Shown in pieces: positions 8,856 through 17,508 of a stretch of DNA of 64,000 nt. The notes under the pieces are model-generated. The model saw only the letters and a program-made list of their open reading frames with translations. It had not been told where the DNA came from and made no database searches. The stretch lies in contig NZ_AP022671.1 of the NCBI RefSeq assembly GCF_011405515.1, positions 2,170,001 through 2,234,000 on the forward strand. The letters are read 5' to 3'. A program made the position numbers and the translations under genes. The DNA comes from Nitrospira sp. KM1. GTDB lineage: Bacteria; Nitrospirota; Nitrospiria; Nitrospirales; Nitrospiraceae. Every line of letters begins with the position of its first letter. Position 1 is the stretch's first letter.

Positions 8856-10688
8856 CTAAAAAGCGACGTTGACGGAAAAGTGAACGAACGTATCTCCCTT
8901 GTTCGTAAACGCCGTTTGCCGTAAGGCCCAGCCCTGATCGAGCTTTAGTTCGCCATAATCTTTTGGAAACTTCACTCGGATGCCGGCACCGACGCCCTCG
9001 AGATCAAACCGGTTCTGCTGGCCGGGCTGTGCCCGATCGACCCACAATCTGGCGCGATCGTAGAATGCAAGAGCACGAAATCGGAACAGGTAGTCGGCGC
9101 TTTTTTTTCGCTGCCAGAATCTGTCGATCGGGATCTCAAACAGTTCAGGAGTGTTCAGTTCCACACGAGCCCGCACCGCACTGTCCCCGACGGTTTCGTA
9201 GTTGTCGTATCCACGCACGGTATCCATCCCGCCTGCGAAATATTGCTCCGCGGGAGGCAGCGGCTCGCTCGCCCATTGGCCGTCCAGATGCAGGAACAGG
9301 GAAAACTCTTTGGGAAGAATCTGTGTCCGCTCCAGCACCGGTTGCAGTGCGACGAACGTCCCGGTCGAACCACGTCGGACTCCTGGCTTGAAATCTGGTT
9401 CGCCGGGCTGGCCGGTACCGGCAAAATCTTCCTTCGATCCCCCCGGAATCATTCCCGCGACGTATCCCTTGATCGCAAAGGCAAGCTTGCTCAATCCATA
9501 GTCGTCTGGAATCAGCCCGGTATAGCCGGCGGACATGGGCGTATATTGGATTTCACTCAAGACCGTGACGGTTCCAATGTCCTCGGGAAACGTGCCTTCG
9601 GTTCTATCCAAATGCTTGTAATCCATTCCAACCGATAACTGGTGCGATCCCTTGTCGAGTTTGGTAATCGGGAACATGTACCGGAATCCTGCAATGGTGG
9701 CATTGCCTGCAATAGAGAGATCGCCGGTTCCTCCGGTCGGAAGGGTCAACCCGGCCAGCACGGAATTGCTGATGGACTTTGACGCGTAAATTGCCAGCAA
9801 CTGACTCGGCCAGACGATCGGGGTGACAAAGCTCACTCCATAATTTTGCACTCTTCCCCAGTCCGTCGGGGTCTGGACAGTTGTAACGGAAAGGATCTCG
9901 TCTCCTCCGAAAAGATTGGCGTGTTGTACTTCAGCGGTAATGCGGTCTCTCGGCGTCGTGATGGGACCTTTGTTGTCGGCTTCCAGCCGAGCGTGTACAG
10001 GAAGACGATCTTTCACCTTGAGCTCAAGATTGACGAGCCCGGGCGCGTTTCCCGGCTTGAGCACGGTGGCAATTTTCAGGTCGGGATTGGCATTGGCCGC
10101 ATCCAACTCCTTCATGACGGCCGGTTCGTATAGCAGCGCTTCGTGCTTGAGCGAAGGCAGCTTCCCGAGAATATTCTGTTTGGAATAATGCTCGTTGCCC
10201 ACCACGGCAATAGACCCGAGACGACCCTCCACCACTTGAAGCTTCACGATGCCCTGCTCGATCGTCTGTTCGGGGATGGTCACCGTCACGGTCGGATAGC
10301 CTGCAGTGCCGTATGCTTTTTCGAGGTCATTCCGTGCCTGTTCGATATCCTTGATCGTGAGTCCGTTTCCCTTATATTTTCCGAGAACCGACTCGACTTT
10401 CTCTGAAGTGAAAATGGTATTGCCTTCCACGACATAGCGATCGATTGTGAAACCCTTGACATCCGGTGCCGGCGGAGCCGATTCAGTACCGGCGGGAGGC
10501 TCCTGCTTTTCCGGTTTGCCGGGATTCGTCGACGGAGTCTGAGAGGATTGAGCGAGCGTTTTGTCGCCGGTGGTGCGAACGGAATCTGAAGTGGTCTTCG
10601 CGTCGCGCGCCGTCGCTATACCAGGATATGCCAGACATTCAATCATCATGAAACCACAGCAGAGTCCGGCCATCATCCATGTGGACAC
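8856..10688 (-). CDS. Two-partner secretion outer-membrane transporter (TpsB, ShlB/FhaC/HecB family)
   Basis: About 610 residues. A signal peptide is followed by a Pro/Glu-rich linker, then POTRA-type domains at about 80-230 (FTIDRYVVEGNTIFTSEKV, and VEGRLGSIAVVGNEHYS). A 16-strand-type barrel follows and ends in a terminal aromatic (HFSVNVAF). GGMDTVRGYDNYE near residue 495 contains the VRGY motif of the lid loop in the Omp85/TpsB superfamily. It exports the adjacent TpsA. The frame opens with GTG at 10688; an ATG four codons later (10676) is an equal candidate, both behind GGGGAGG. The divergent GspC-like gene starts 250 bp away, so a shared promoter region is likely. Confidence 0.92.
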   Translation of the reverse strand: MSTWMMAGLCCGFMMIECLAYPGIATARDAKTTSDSVRTTGDKTLAQSSQTPSTNPGKPEKQEPPAGTESAPPAPDVKGFTIDRYVVEGNTIFTSEKVESVLGKYKGNGLTIKDIEQARNDLEKAYGTAGYPTVTVTIPEQTIEQGIVKLQVVEGRLGSIAVVGNEHYSKQNILGKLPSLKHEALLYEPAVMKELDAANANPDLKIATVLKPGNAPGLVNLELKVKDRLPVHARLEADNKGPITTPRDRITAEVQHANLFGGDEILSVTTVQTPTDWGRVQNYGVSFVTPIVWPSQLLAIYASKSISNSVLAGLTLPTGGTGDLSIAGNATIAGFRYMFPITKLDKGSHQLSVGMDYKHLDRTEGTFPEDIGTVTVLSEIQYTPMSAGYTGLIPDDYGLSKLAFAIKGYVAGMIPGGSKEDFAGTGQPGEPDFKPGVRRGSTGTFVALQPVLERTQILPKEFSLFLHLDGQWASEPLPPAEQYFAGGMDTVRGYDNYETVGDSAVRARVELNTPELFEIPIDRFWQRKKSADYLFRFRALAFYDRARLWVDRAQPGQQNRFDLEGVGAGIRVKFPKDYGELKLDQGWALRQTAFTNKGDTFVHFSVNVAF

Positions 10689-10941
10689 CCTCCCCGTTCT
10701 CCCGTACTACGGCCGACGCGCCGACTGAAGATCGTTCCGCGGCCACGATGCCGGCGTCTTCACTAACGACCGGCTGACGACCCCCCAGCCACGCACACAG
10801 ACCTACCGGCAGTGTGTTACGTGAATGTTATCGAGCGATTGGAGGGCGGTTAATTTGGTTCAGGGACGGGAAGAAGCGAACCACATGCCGTCACTTCGAG
10901 TATGATGTCGTCCTTCCTATGTCGGAACGAAGGATTCCTTG

Positions 10942-11838
10942 ATGCGCATACTCAGAACATTTCGAGGAGCGACAAGTCGTCGCCTCATCGGCGCAGCATA
11001 TGGATTGGTGATGACGTTTGTTCTTGCTCATTCGGTTAATGCCTTTGTCGCCTATTTGATCGAAACACCGGCATATGAACCGATCATGCAATCAACTCCA
11101 TCGAAGGCTTCAGTACACTCGGCCGATCCCAATGTCCTGGCAAAAGGGATCTTGCTGGGCGGTCTCTTCGCTGTAGCGCCGCATCAACAACTGTTTGAAG
11201 CGGGTGGTGGCGGAACCACCACGGCGCCGCCTCCTCCTTTGAACGTGTCACAGAAGTTATCGCTCATCGGCATCGTGCAGAAAACATCCGCGGGAGGACT
11301 GGTCATTGTGGAGGAACTTTCTTCCAAAAAGCAGACCCTGTTCCATCTCGAGGACACCGTTCCTGAGATTGGGATGATCGCGGAGATACAAAAAGATAAG
11401 GTACTTTTTCGCCGGGGTGCTCAGGAAGAATGGTTGCACTTGGAACTTGCAAAACTCACCGTGCCGGCTCTTCCGCCCAAGCCGGCGACGGCGATGTCAG
11501 TCCGTGCAAGACGCTTGGGCGATGTCCGGACGGTCGATCGTCGAGAGTTACGTCAGGCGATAGAAGATCTTCCGCGGTTGTTTCAACACGCTCAACCGGT
11601 CCCCGAATTCATCGGCAACCGATTAGACGGTTTCCGACTTGAACAAGTTAATTTTTACGGTTTCTTTGGAAGACTTGGGCTGCAGACGGATGACGTCCTG
11701 AAACGGATCAATGGGGTCGAGATTCGCGATCCTTCCATGTTAGTCGCCGGCCTGCAGCACATGAAGGACGAACGGTCTGTCACAATCGATTTCCTCCGAG
11801 ACGGAACGCCCCTCACCTTTTCCTACGAAATCCGCTAA
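10942..11838 (+). CDS. GspC-like type II secretion protein with PDZ domain (orphan)
   Basis: 298 residues. The ATG at 10942 has GAAGGA seven bases upstream. The protein has a short cytoplasmic end, one membrane helix at about 16-38, a linker, then an HR-like domain at about 95-150 (LSLIGIVQKTSAGGLVIVEE) and a C-terminal PDZ domain at about 205-298 (GLQTDDVLKRINGVEIRDP). This matches GspC, the clamp protein that links the type II secretion inner platform to the GspD secretin and picks substrates. No other gsp gene is in the window. It is divergent from the TpsB transporter and 130 bp upstream of a beta-barrel protein. It may serve a type II system elsewhere in the genome or a local export role. 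Confidence 0.75.
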   Translation: MRILRTFRGATSRRLIGAAYGLVMTFVLAHSVNAFVAYLIETPAYEPIMQSTPSKASVHSADPNVLAKGILLGGLFAVAPHQQLFEAGGGGTTTAPPPPLNVSQKLSLIGIVQKTSAGGLVIVEELSSKKQTLFHLEDTVPEIGMIAEIQKDKVLFRRGAQEEWLHLELAKLTVPALPPKPATAMSVRARRLGDVRTVDRRELRQAIEDLPRLFQHAQPVPEFIGNRLDGFRLEQVNFYGFFGRLGLQTDDVLKRINGVEIRDPSMLVAGLQHMKDERSVTIDFLRDGTPLTFSYEIR

Positions 11839-11969
11839 CACGCCGATTCTGAATTTACTGAACGTTAATCTATGCGTAATGGGAGCGTCATGCCGTAAAG
11901 GCACTGTCGCCCCGCGTCGTTGGCTGAGCACTGCAATTCTTGTCTCGTTACGGAGTGAACACACGGCTT

Positions 11970-12800
11970 ATGAATCGTGGCCTGGTCTGCATTGTCATAA
12001 TATACGCTCAAATCCTGATGTTCTGGATTCCACGCGTCTCAGCCGAATGGTACGTCGCAGGGTACGGAGGATGGAGCGCCCCACAATCTCTGAAGGATGT
12101 GACGATGAATACGCTAGGAGATCGGCTGGCTCAACAGCAATTCAGTTCCTTCCTCTGTCCTGGTTCTGCCTGCGATACGACAGGCGGTAAAGGTCTCGGC
12201 CAAGTGACTCAGAATTTTCAGGCTACAAACATTGCGCTCAAGTCTTCTGCAATTGTGGGCGGAAAGGCGGGGTACTTTTTCAAGGAAGAGGGCTTCAGTT
12301 GGTTGGGGGTCGAAGTCGAGGCGTTTACGACCACCCCCACCATTAAAAACCAGTCTATTACGACTGCTCAAGGAATTGTGTATACGCCCTTTCAGCAGCC
12401 GCCTACCGTATCTATCAATGGTGGCTGTCAGGGAGCCATTGGTAGCTGTGCGGAGTCCGTGTACCGCCAGGGCACTCTTCAATTGACCGAAAGCCGTATG
12501 CGGCTGATCACCGTGGCATTCAATGTGGTTGCACGCTATCCGGGAAAAGTATTTCAGCCTTATGTGGGCGTTGGAGCCGGCGCGTTTTATTTTTCGAGCA
12601 CCGGTCAAATCTCCGGGCGACAGGTTGTACCGGGGCTCAATCTCTCCACAGGAATTAAAATTCTCCTCACGGAAACCTGGGGTTTGTTCTTGGAAGGCAA
12701 ATATAATCGGGCAACGTTTTCCAATCTCGACCCTAATTTCGGATTGAGCGGTGAATATTCGGCATTCAATGGCATTGGCGGCATTGCCTACCACTTCTAA
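11970..12800 (+). CDS. Outer-membrane beta-barrel protein (OmpA-like barrel)
   Basis: 276 residues from the ATG at 11970. A signal peptide (IVIIYAQILMFWIPRVSA) precedes a mature start EWYVAGYGGWS typical of small eight-stranded barrels. Later strands include YPGKVFQPYVGVGAGAFYFS and WGLFLEGKYNRATF, and the chain ends in AYHF, the terminal aromatic recognised by the Bam machine. Two cysteines in SFLCPGSACDTTGG and two in GGCQGAIGSC lie in predicted loops and could form disulfides. There is no OmpA peptidoglycan-binding domain. It may be co-transcribed with the GspC-like gene. Function unknown; the structural class is fairly clear. Confidence 0.75.
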   Translation: MNRGLVCIVIIYAQILMFWIPRVSAEWYVAGYGGWSAPQSLKDVTMNTLGDRLAQQQFSSFLCPGSACDTTGGKGLGQVTQNFQATNIALKSSAIVGGKAGYFFKEEGFSWLGVEVEAFTTTPTIKNQSITTAQGIVYTPFQQPPTVSINGGCQGAIGSCAESVYRQGTLQLTESRMRLITVAFNVVARYPGKVFQPYVGVGAGAFYFSSTGQISGRQVVPGLNLSTGIKILLTETWGLFLEGKYNRATFSNLDPNFGLSGEYSAFNGIGGIAYHF

Positions 12801-13084
12801 TCGCCATCAACTGATGGCGAGTTGCTCCGGATCGATGGATGATCGACCAAATACAATGATTCAAATAAAGCCGGCGAAGATAAGCGATCTCGTAGTGGGA
12901 TGAGCGGACATCGCAATTGCGCGCGAAGGTCTTATTAGCAGACTAGCCCTCCCGCGGGTTGTCATTGATAAGATGGCACTTTCCTTGATGCGGTAATTTC
13001 AGAACCGCTACTGTGTTGGAAGTGCACTTCTGCTACCACAGCCAAACACTATCCTATGCCATCAAGAAGATCGTTCTCGGTGTT

Positions 13085-13414
13085 TCATAGCATTGCGCGC
13101 ACCGTTCCCCGCCGCCCTCCGCGAGAAGCCTTGCGAACAGTGACCTCTACATCTTGACCCAGCAGAGAAAGAAAATGCACAAGACGTTCGATGGAGAATC
13201 CGGCCATCCGGCCTGCCAAGAGCTTTGATACCTTGGCTTGGTCGATGCCTAGCTGAGCCGCTGCTTCCACCTGCTTCCATCCTCGCCTCTTGATCGTTTC
13301 CTGAAGCGCCCGAAGCAGGCTGCTTTTCAGGATGAGTTCAGCGGACTTTTCTTCGGAAAATCCCAAATCTCGAAACACATTCCCGCTCCCTTTGGTGACT
13401 GTCGCACGTGTCAT
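13085..13414 (-). CDS. XRE-family HTH regulator, antitoxin-like (orphan)
   Basis: 109 residues from the ATG at 13414; the longer frame upstream lacks support. It has the layout of the HTH_37-type antitoxin family: a start with DLGFSEEKSAELILKSSLLR and an XRE helix-turn-helix (WKQVEAAAQLGIDQAKVSKLLAG), ending in a Lys/Arg-rich tail. Such genes normally follow a RelE/HigB-like toxin gene on the same strand. Here the upstream 500 bp encode no toxin, so it is an orphan or a solitary regulator. A perfect palindrome lies about 135 bp upstream and is a candidate binding site. No strong ribosome site is visible. Confidence 0.75.
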   Translation of the reverse strand: MTRATVTKGSGNVFRDLGFSEEKSAELILKSSLLRALQETIKRRGWKQVEAAAQLGIDQAKVSKLLAGRMAGFSIERLVHFLSLLGQDVEVTVRKASRGGRRGTVRAML

Positions 13415-13549
13415 ATCACAATTGGCATACTGGCAAGGGCACGCTGACTTTTGGCTGTTTGATTGGATAGCAGCGGGCCTCCGAGTCCGAAATATCACAT
13501 TTCTGGCGCAGACAGCCCGCTAGTACATCGCCATGATACAAAATCCTAA

Positions 13550-13579
13550 ACTCTATCGACTCAATAGACTCGATAGAGT
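13550..13579. repeat. Perfect inverted repeat, possible operator
   Basis: Arms ACTCTATCGA (13550-13559) and TCGATAGAGT (13570-13579) are exact reverse complements around a 10-base spacer. There is no U-run, so a terminator is unlikely. It lies upstream of the XRE gene and could be its operator. Confidence 0.55.
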
Positions 13580-13650
13580 CTTCGGGATCAATTGAAAAAG
13601 TGGGAAACGGAGAAACCGCTGACCGATCAAACCCTTGTGAAAATACCCCT

Positions 13651-13699
13651 GAGCGGCCTCTTAATCAGCGGACCGTAGGTTCGACCCCGATTGTTCCAA
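13651..13699 (+). other. tRNA-Lys-like 3' half (possible attachment-site relic)
   Basis: CTCTTAATCAGCGG (13658-13671) matches a tRNA anticodon loop with anticodon CTT plus the 3' stem, and GTAGGTTCGACCCC (13675-13688) matches a T-arm. The 5' half is absent and the bases before the loop do not pair with the stem, so it is not a functional tRNA. A 3' tRNA half starting in the anticodon loop is what a tyrosine-recombinase attachment site or an old deletion leaves behind. It lies at the left edge of the stress-gene region. No integrase gene is seen. Confidence 0.5.
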
Positions 13700-13922
13700 T
13701 TGCAGCGGGTTCTGAGATTCTGTGACTTACTCTCAGGTTGCATCGGTTAAGGGATCCGATGTGTTTTAGCACAAAACTGGCGCAGAACGGCCTTGGCGTA
13801 TCGCTCTGAACGCCAAATCTCCATATTGTAAAGATATGAATTCCGGCATTTGCGAAGCCGTGATCACATCAAGGCCATCAGCGTTGGCTTCTAGATTTGG
13901 GATCTTAACATTCCCATTCCAC

Positions 13923-14771
13923 TCATCTTACGACCAGTACTGAGCAGGTGGCATGTCGTACGACGCGGGTCGACACACTCCCGAGAAGCATCCGCCGGAT
14001 AGCACCTAATCCCTTCGCGCCGGTGACAATCAGATCCGCCTTTGATTCTTGGGCAGCCTTCAGAATTTCGACCGCGGGTTTTCCGACTCGGACAGTCGAT
14101 TGCACGGCAAATCCTGATTTAAGGAAGAGAGCGGCGCCTGTCTTTACGACGGATCTGCCGATCTCCGGGTATTCCAAAGCGGGAACCGTATACACAAGGC
14201 TCACGGCTATCGGCTTACTGCGACCGGTTCGTGAAGGCGCCGAGAAGGTTTTCACGATATATTGGATAGCTTTCGTTGACGAAGGCGAGCCGTCAGTCGC
14301 AATGAGAATCCGTTTAATGGACCGAGGCGCTTCTTTTACGACGAGAACGGAGCAGGGTGCATGGTGGATAGCATGTTCGGAGACGCTCCCCAACATGAAT
14401 CTGTCGATTGAATCAAGGCCGCGAGATCCAATTGAGAGGAGGCCATAACCTCGATCCGCGTGCTTGGTAATGGTAGCGGCCACGGGACCACGCTCGATCA
14501 TGACGCCGCCACGTAAATGTAATGACTTTAACAAAGTCGCAGAGCTTTTCCGGGTAGTCTTTGCGGTGCGTTCGAGGCGTTCGGCCTCGGCACGTATGTA
14601 GTGCTCCGTGCCGGCAACCATCGGTTGAACTAAGAAAGGTGCGCGTAGGCTTGCCAGATCAACGACGTGGAGGACTCGAACCGTCGGGGGGGTGATGAAC
14701 GGCAGGCGGGCCATCCATTCGATTGCCCATTGTCCATGTTTTGATCCATCCGTGGCGACAAGAGTCTTCAT
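13923..14771 (-). CDS. Universal stress protein, two UspA domains
   Basis: 282 residues with two UspA domains (about 1-145 and 150-282). The N-terminal KTLVATDGSKHG and the second-domain RILIATDGSPSS are the family's opening strands. GSRGLDSIDRFMLGSVSEHAI and GAKGLGAIRRMLLGSVSTRVV follow the G-x2-G-x9-G-S/T ATP-binding pattern in both halves, so nucleotide binding is likely. It starts at 14771 behind GAGGAG. It is the last gene of a minus-strand run that begins with two other Usp genes and includes an alcohol dehydrogenase. This suggests a common stress response, though no regulator of the run is encoded beside it. Confidence 0.9.
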   Translation of the reverse strand: MKTLVATDGSKHGQWAIEWMARLPFITPPTVRVLHVVDLASLRAPFLVQPMVAGTEHYIRAEAERLERTAKTTRKSSATLLKSLHLRGGVMIERGPVAATITKHADRGYGLLSIGSRGLDSIDRFMLGSVSEHAIHHAPCSVLVVKEAPRSIKRILIATDGSPSSTKAIQYIVKTFSAPSRTGRSKPIAVSLVYTVPALEYPEIGRSVVKTGAALFLKSGFAVQSTVRVGKPAVEILKAAQESKADLIVTGAKGLGAIRRMLLGSVSTRVVRHATCSVLVVR

Positions 14772-14824
14772 TCTTGATTCTCCTCGATGACCTGCAATTT
14801 TTACAGTTTCGATCGTGCCGCCTT

Positions 14825-15889
14825 CTAAGGCTTGATGGCCACCTTCAAGACACCATCGAGTCGTTCACCGAAAATCCGATATCCTTCCCCAATATCATTG
14901 AGCGAAACCCGATGGGTGATGAGCGGGGTCAGATCAATTCGGTGATGGTGTACCATTTCAATGAGCCTTCGCATGCGTTCCTTGCCGCCCGGGCAAAGAG
15001 TGGTGACGATCCGGTGATCACCAATACCTGCGCTGATGGCTTCATAGGGAATTTGAAGCTTACCCGAGTACACCCCCAAGCTCGATACGGTTCCGCCAGG
15101 CCTGAGACTGCGCAACGCGCTCTCAAATGTCTCCTGGGTTCCCAACGCTTCGATAGCCACGTCGACTCCTCCATCTGTTATACGTTGAATCTCTCTTATA
15201 ACATCAGACGATCGGGAATTGAGGACAACATCCGCCCCCAAACGTGCGGCCATCGCCAGGCGGTCTTCGTCACCATCTATTCCAATGACTCGCGCCGCCC
15301 CAAGCAGCTTGGCGCCGATCGTTGCACAAAGACCGATTGGACCTTGAGCAAAGATCGCGACTGAATCTCCAATGCGGATGCCTCCGGATTCGGCTCCGCT
15401 GAACCCGGTCGATGCAATGTCCGCCAATAAGACAACCTGCTCATCGGTGAGGTCATCAGGAATCTTGGCTAGATTGGCTTGCGCATGAGGAACGAGTAGA
15501 TAATCAGCTTGTGCCCCATTGATCGTGTTTCCAAAGCGCCATCCCCCTATGGCTTTGTAGCCCTGCTCATGGCCACATTGGGCTAATTGACCGGACAGAC
15601 ATGCGCGGCATTGCCCACACGGCGTAATGGCGCCCACCAGTACTCGTTCGCCGACACGGTAGCCAGTCACGCCGGGACCCAATTCAGCTATGACACCCAC
15701 AGGTTCATGGCCGATGATCAGCCCGGACTTGACAGGATATTCTCCTCGGACGATATGCAAGTCCGTGCCGCAAATCGTGGTCAACGTGACCCGGATGACA
15801 GCCTCGCCGACGCCGGCGGTCGGCCGCTCGACTTCCTGCACTCGACATTGGTTGATCCCATGAAACACGTTGGCGCGCATAGTGTTCAT
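14825..15889 (-). CDS. Zinc-dependent alcohol dehydrogenase (MDR superfamily)
   Basis: About 354 residues from the ATG at 15889. Catalytic zinc ligands are seen in TICGTDLHI and GHEPVG. Structural zinc cysteines follow the C-x2-C-x2-C-x7-C spacing in CGQCRACLSGQLAQC. The Rossmann fold is marked by GPIGLCATIGAKLLGAARVI and an acidic GIDGDEDR that favours NAD over NADP. The likely reaction is NAD-linked oxidation of an alcohol or reduction of an aldehyde; the substrate is not predictable. The start overlaps the stop of the interrupted upstream gene by four bases, which indicates translational coupling, and a Usp gene follows after 53 bp. Confidence 0.9.
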   Translation of the reverse strand: MNTMRANVFHGINQCRVQEVERPTAGVGEAVIRVTLTTICGTDLHIVRGEYPVKSGLIIGHEPVGVIAELGPGVTGYRVGERVLVGAITPCGQCRACLSGQLAQCGHEQGYKAIGGWRFGNTINGAQADYLLVPHAQANLAKIPDDLTDEQVVLLADIASTGFSGAESGGIRIGDSVAIFAQGPIGLCATIGAKLLGAARVIGIDGDEDRLAMAARLGADVVLNSRSSDVIREIQRITDGGVDVAIEALGTQETFESALRSLRPGGTVSSLGVYSGKLQIPYEAISAGIGDHRIVTTLCPGGKERMRRLIEMVHHHRIDLTPLITHRVSLNDIGEGYRIFGERLDGVLKVAIKP

Positions 15890-17274
15890 ACCTGCTGCTC
15901 CCTTCGTATCCCCCGAGATTCTTCTATGCCGATATGACTGCGAAGGATGTTGTAGTCGAATGCAGGCCTTCCGGTTCTCCACACACCGGGATCATTTACT
16001 TCCATTTCATCGATTAGGGTTGCCACTCTACCCCGTGATGCCTGAGACGCCATTGCATGTCGGGGTGTCTGCCCCTCGAGCAAGTGGTGAGGTTGATCAG
16101 ACCATTCGAGATACGCTTTTTCCAACAGCTGTTTGAGGAGTGCGTGATCCTCATGTTCTGGCACAACAAGAGTGAGTGGTTTCTTGGAGGACAATTCAGC
16201 CGCAGAAATCTTCCTAGTCGGTGGAGTCACCGATTCGCCGCGAAAATGGAGAGAAAACCCGAACACCGAGGCAAGGCGGTGCTTAATGGAATCCAGCCGT
16301 TCCGGGCCGTCGCATTCCACAATAAGTTGGGAAGAAGTCAGTGTTAATCTTGCCACGATTTCTTTGGTTTGGTTGATCATGTCACGCTGAAACCACGTGA
16401 CCCCGGTGGCACCGGTTGCGGGATGAACCTGGTCCGCCCGCTCAAACGGCGTCATCTCAGACAACTCCTGCTCAAATCGGGCATGTTCATGTTGATCATA
16501 GAGAGCGACCGCATAGAGGTTAGGCTGCCCATCAGAATTGCAATACCGAATATGGGCAAACGCATCGAGTAAGGCGGCGAATCGCAGCTCTGCCAGGACC
16601 CATAAGAGAATATGGCCAAATCGCTTGGTAAATTCCTGCCAGTCACCTAGGACCAGCGAGCCGGACGACATTTCCATGTTGCGCTCCCAATCCCGCGCGG
16701 CCTCATAGAGCGCGCCTCCTTCATCTTGGGATAGGATAATGCCGGATCCGGCCCAATATCTGCGTTCTGATTCAGGCGCTGCAGGATCGCGAATGAGACG
16801 TGTAAGCAGCATCTGTCCGGCAACAAGATTCCCGGCAAACGGTTCGAACGGGACGATGAATGTTAATCCGTCGCCCCGGGACTGGAGATGAAGCATCTCT
16901 GCAACCTTGGGCGTATCTGTCAGTTGGAGGAGATCAAGATACGAATGCTACAGCGGGTCGAGCCACGCCCGCTCTTCATTGGGAATGTGTTCCGTGATGA
17001 CATCCCGCAATTGTTCAATCAGCGTAAGTTGCCCATCTTCCGGATAGAAATCGCAGATCAGAACAAGTCGGGCGAGTTCAGTTTCCTGTGGAAGCGGAGC
17101 AATGAATCTTCCCGTGCTACCCTCTACATAGGGTTTGAGCGCGCGCGTGAGCGCTTTCTCCCGCTGGAGCGCGAATTCCGACTTGAGGGAAAGCCTCTGC
17201 AGACGATCCAACACTGCGTCAAGGGACGGACTACGCGAAGTCTCGAATCCGGGACCTTGCTCACTTGGCTTCAC
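15886..17274 (-). pseudogene. Uncharacterised protein gene split by one in-frame TAG
   Basis: One reading frame of about 460 codons is open from about 17274 to 15886 except for a single TAG at 16950-16948. Upstream of it the frame ends NEERAWLDPL; directly downstream it continues HSYLDLLQLTDTPKVAEM, which reads as one conserved segment. The C-terminal part (ATG at 16896) has a long alpha/beta body and ends with LLEKAYLEWSDQPHHLLEGQTPRHAM, similar to the W-x-D-x-P-x-LxGxTP box found at the end of SEC-C-type and MbcA/ParS-like proteins. The upstream start is uncertain; GTG at 17274 overlaps the DUF2934 gene. The change could be a nonsense mutation (CAG to TAG would do it), a readthrough stop or two coupled proteins. 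Function unknown. Confidence 0.7.
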
Positions 17275-17479
17275 GAATTTGCTCCATGACAATGGCTTCA
17301 GTATCCAGCCAGTTCCTGACCGAATCTCCCTCTTGGCACCCACGCTGTTCCCATAGATGGTATGCCACGTTGGAGATGCGGTCCTGGATCCTGTCCGGAC
17401 GTTCAACGAGTTTTTCCGACGCACTCGTATCGTGACTCATCTTCCCGGTGTTTTGTTTCTTTCCAACTCGAGCTACCAT
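17261..17479 (-). CDS. DUF2934 family small protein
   Basis: 72 residues from the ATG at 17479, with AAGGAG eight bases upstream. The C-terminal half (ISNVAYHLWEQRGCQEGD, then NWLDTEAIVMEQI) matches the DUF2934 pattern of A-Y-x-L-W-E-x-R-G-x-x-x-G and W-x-x-A/T-E. Such proteins are short, helical and of unknown function, and are often found beside stress genes. It lies 29 bp after a Usp gene and overlaps the likely start of the TAG-split gene, so it belongs to the same operon. Confidence 0.8.
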   Translation of the reverse strand: MVARVGKKQNTGKMSHDTSASEKLVERPDRIQDRISNVAYHLWEQRGCQEGDSVRNWLDTEAIVMEQIREAK

Positions 17480-17508
17480 ATGCCCTCTCCTTGAAAAGAT
17501 TGTTCGTA

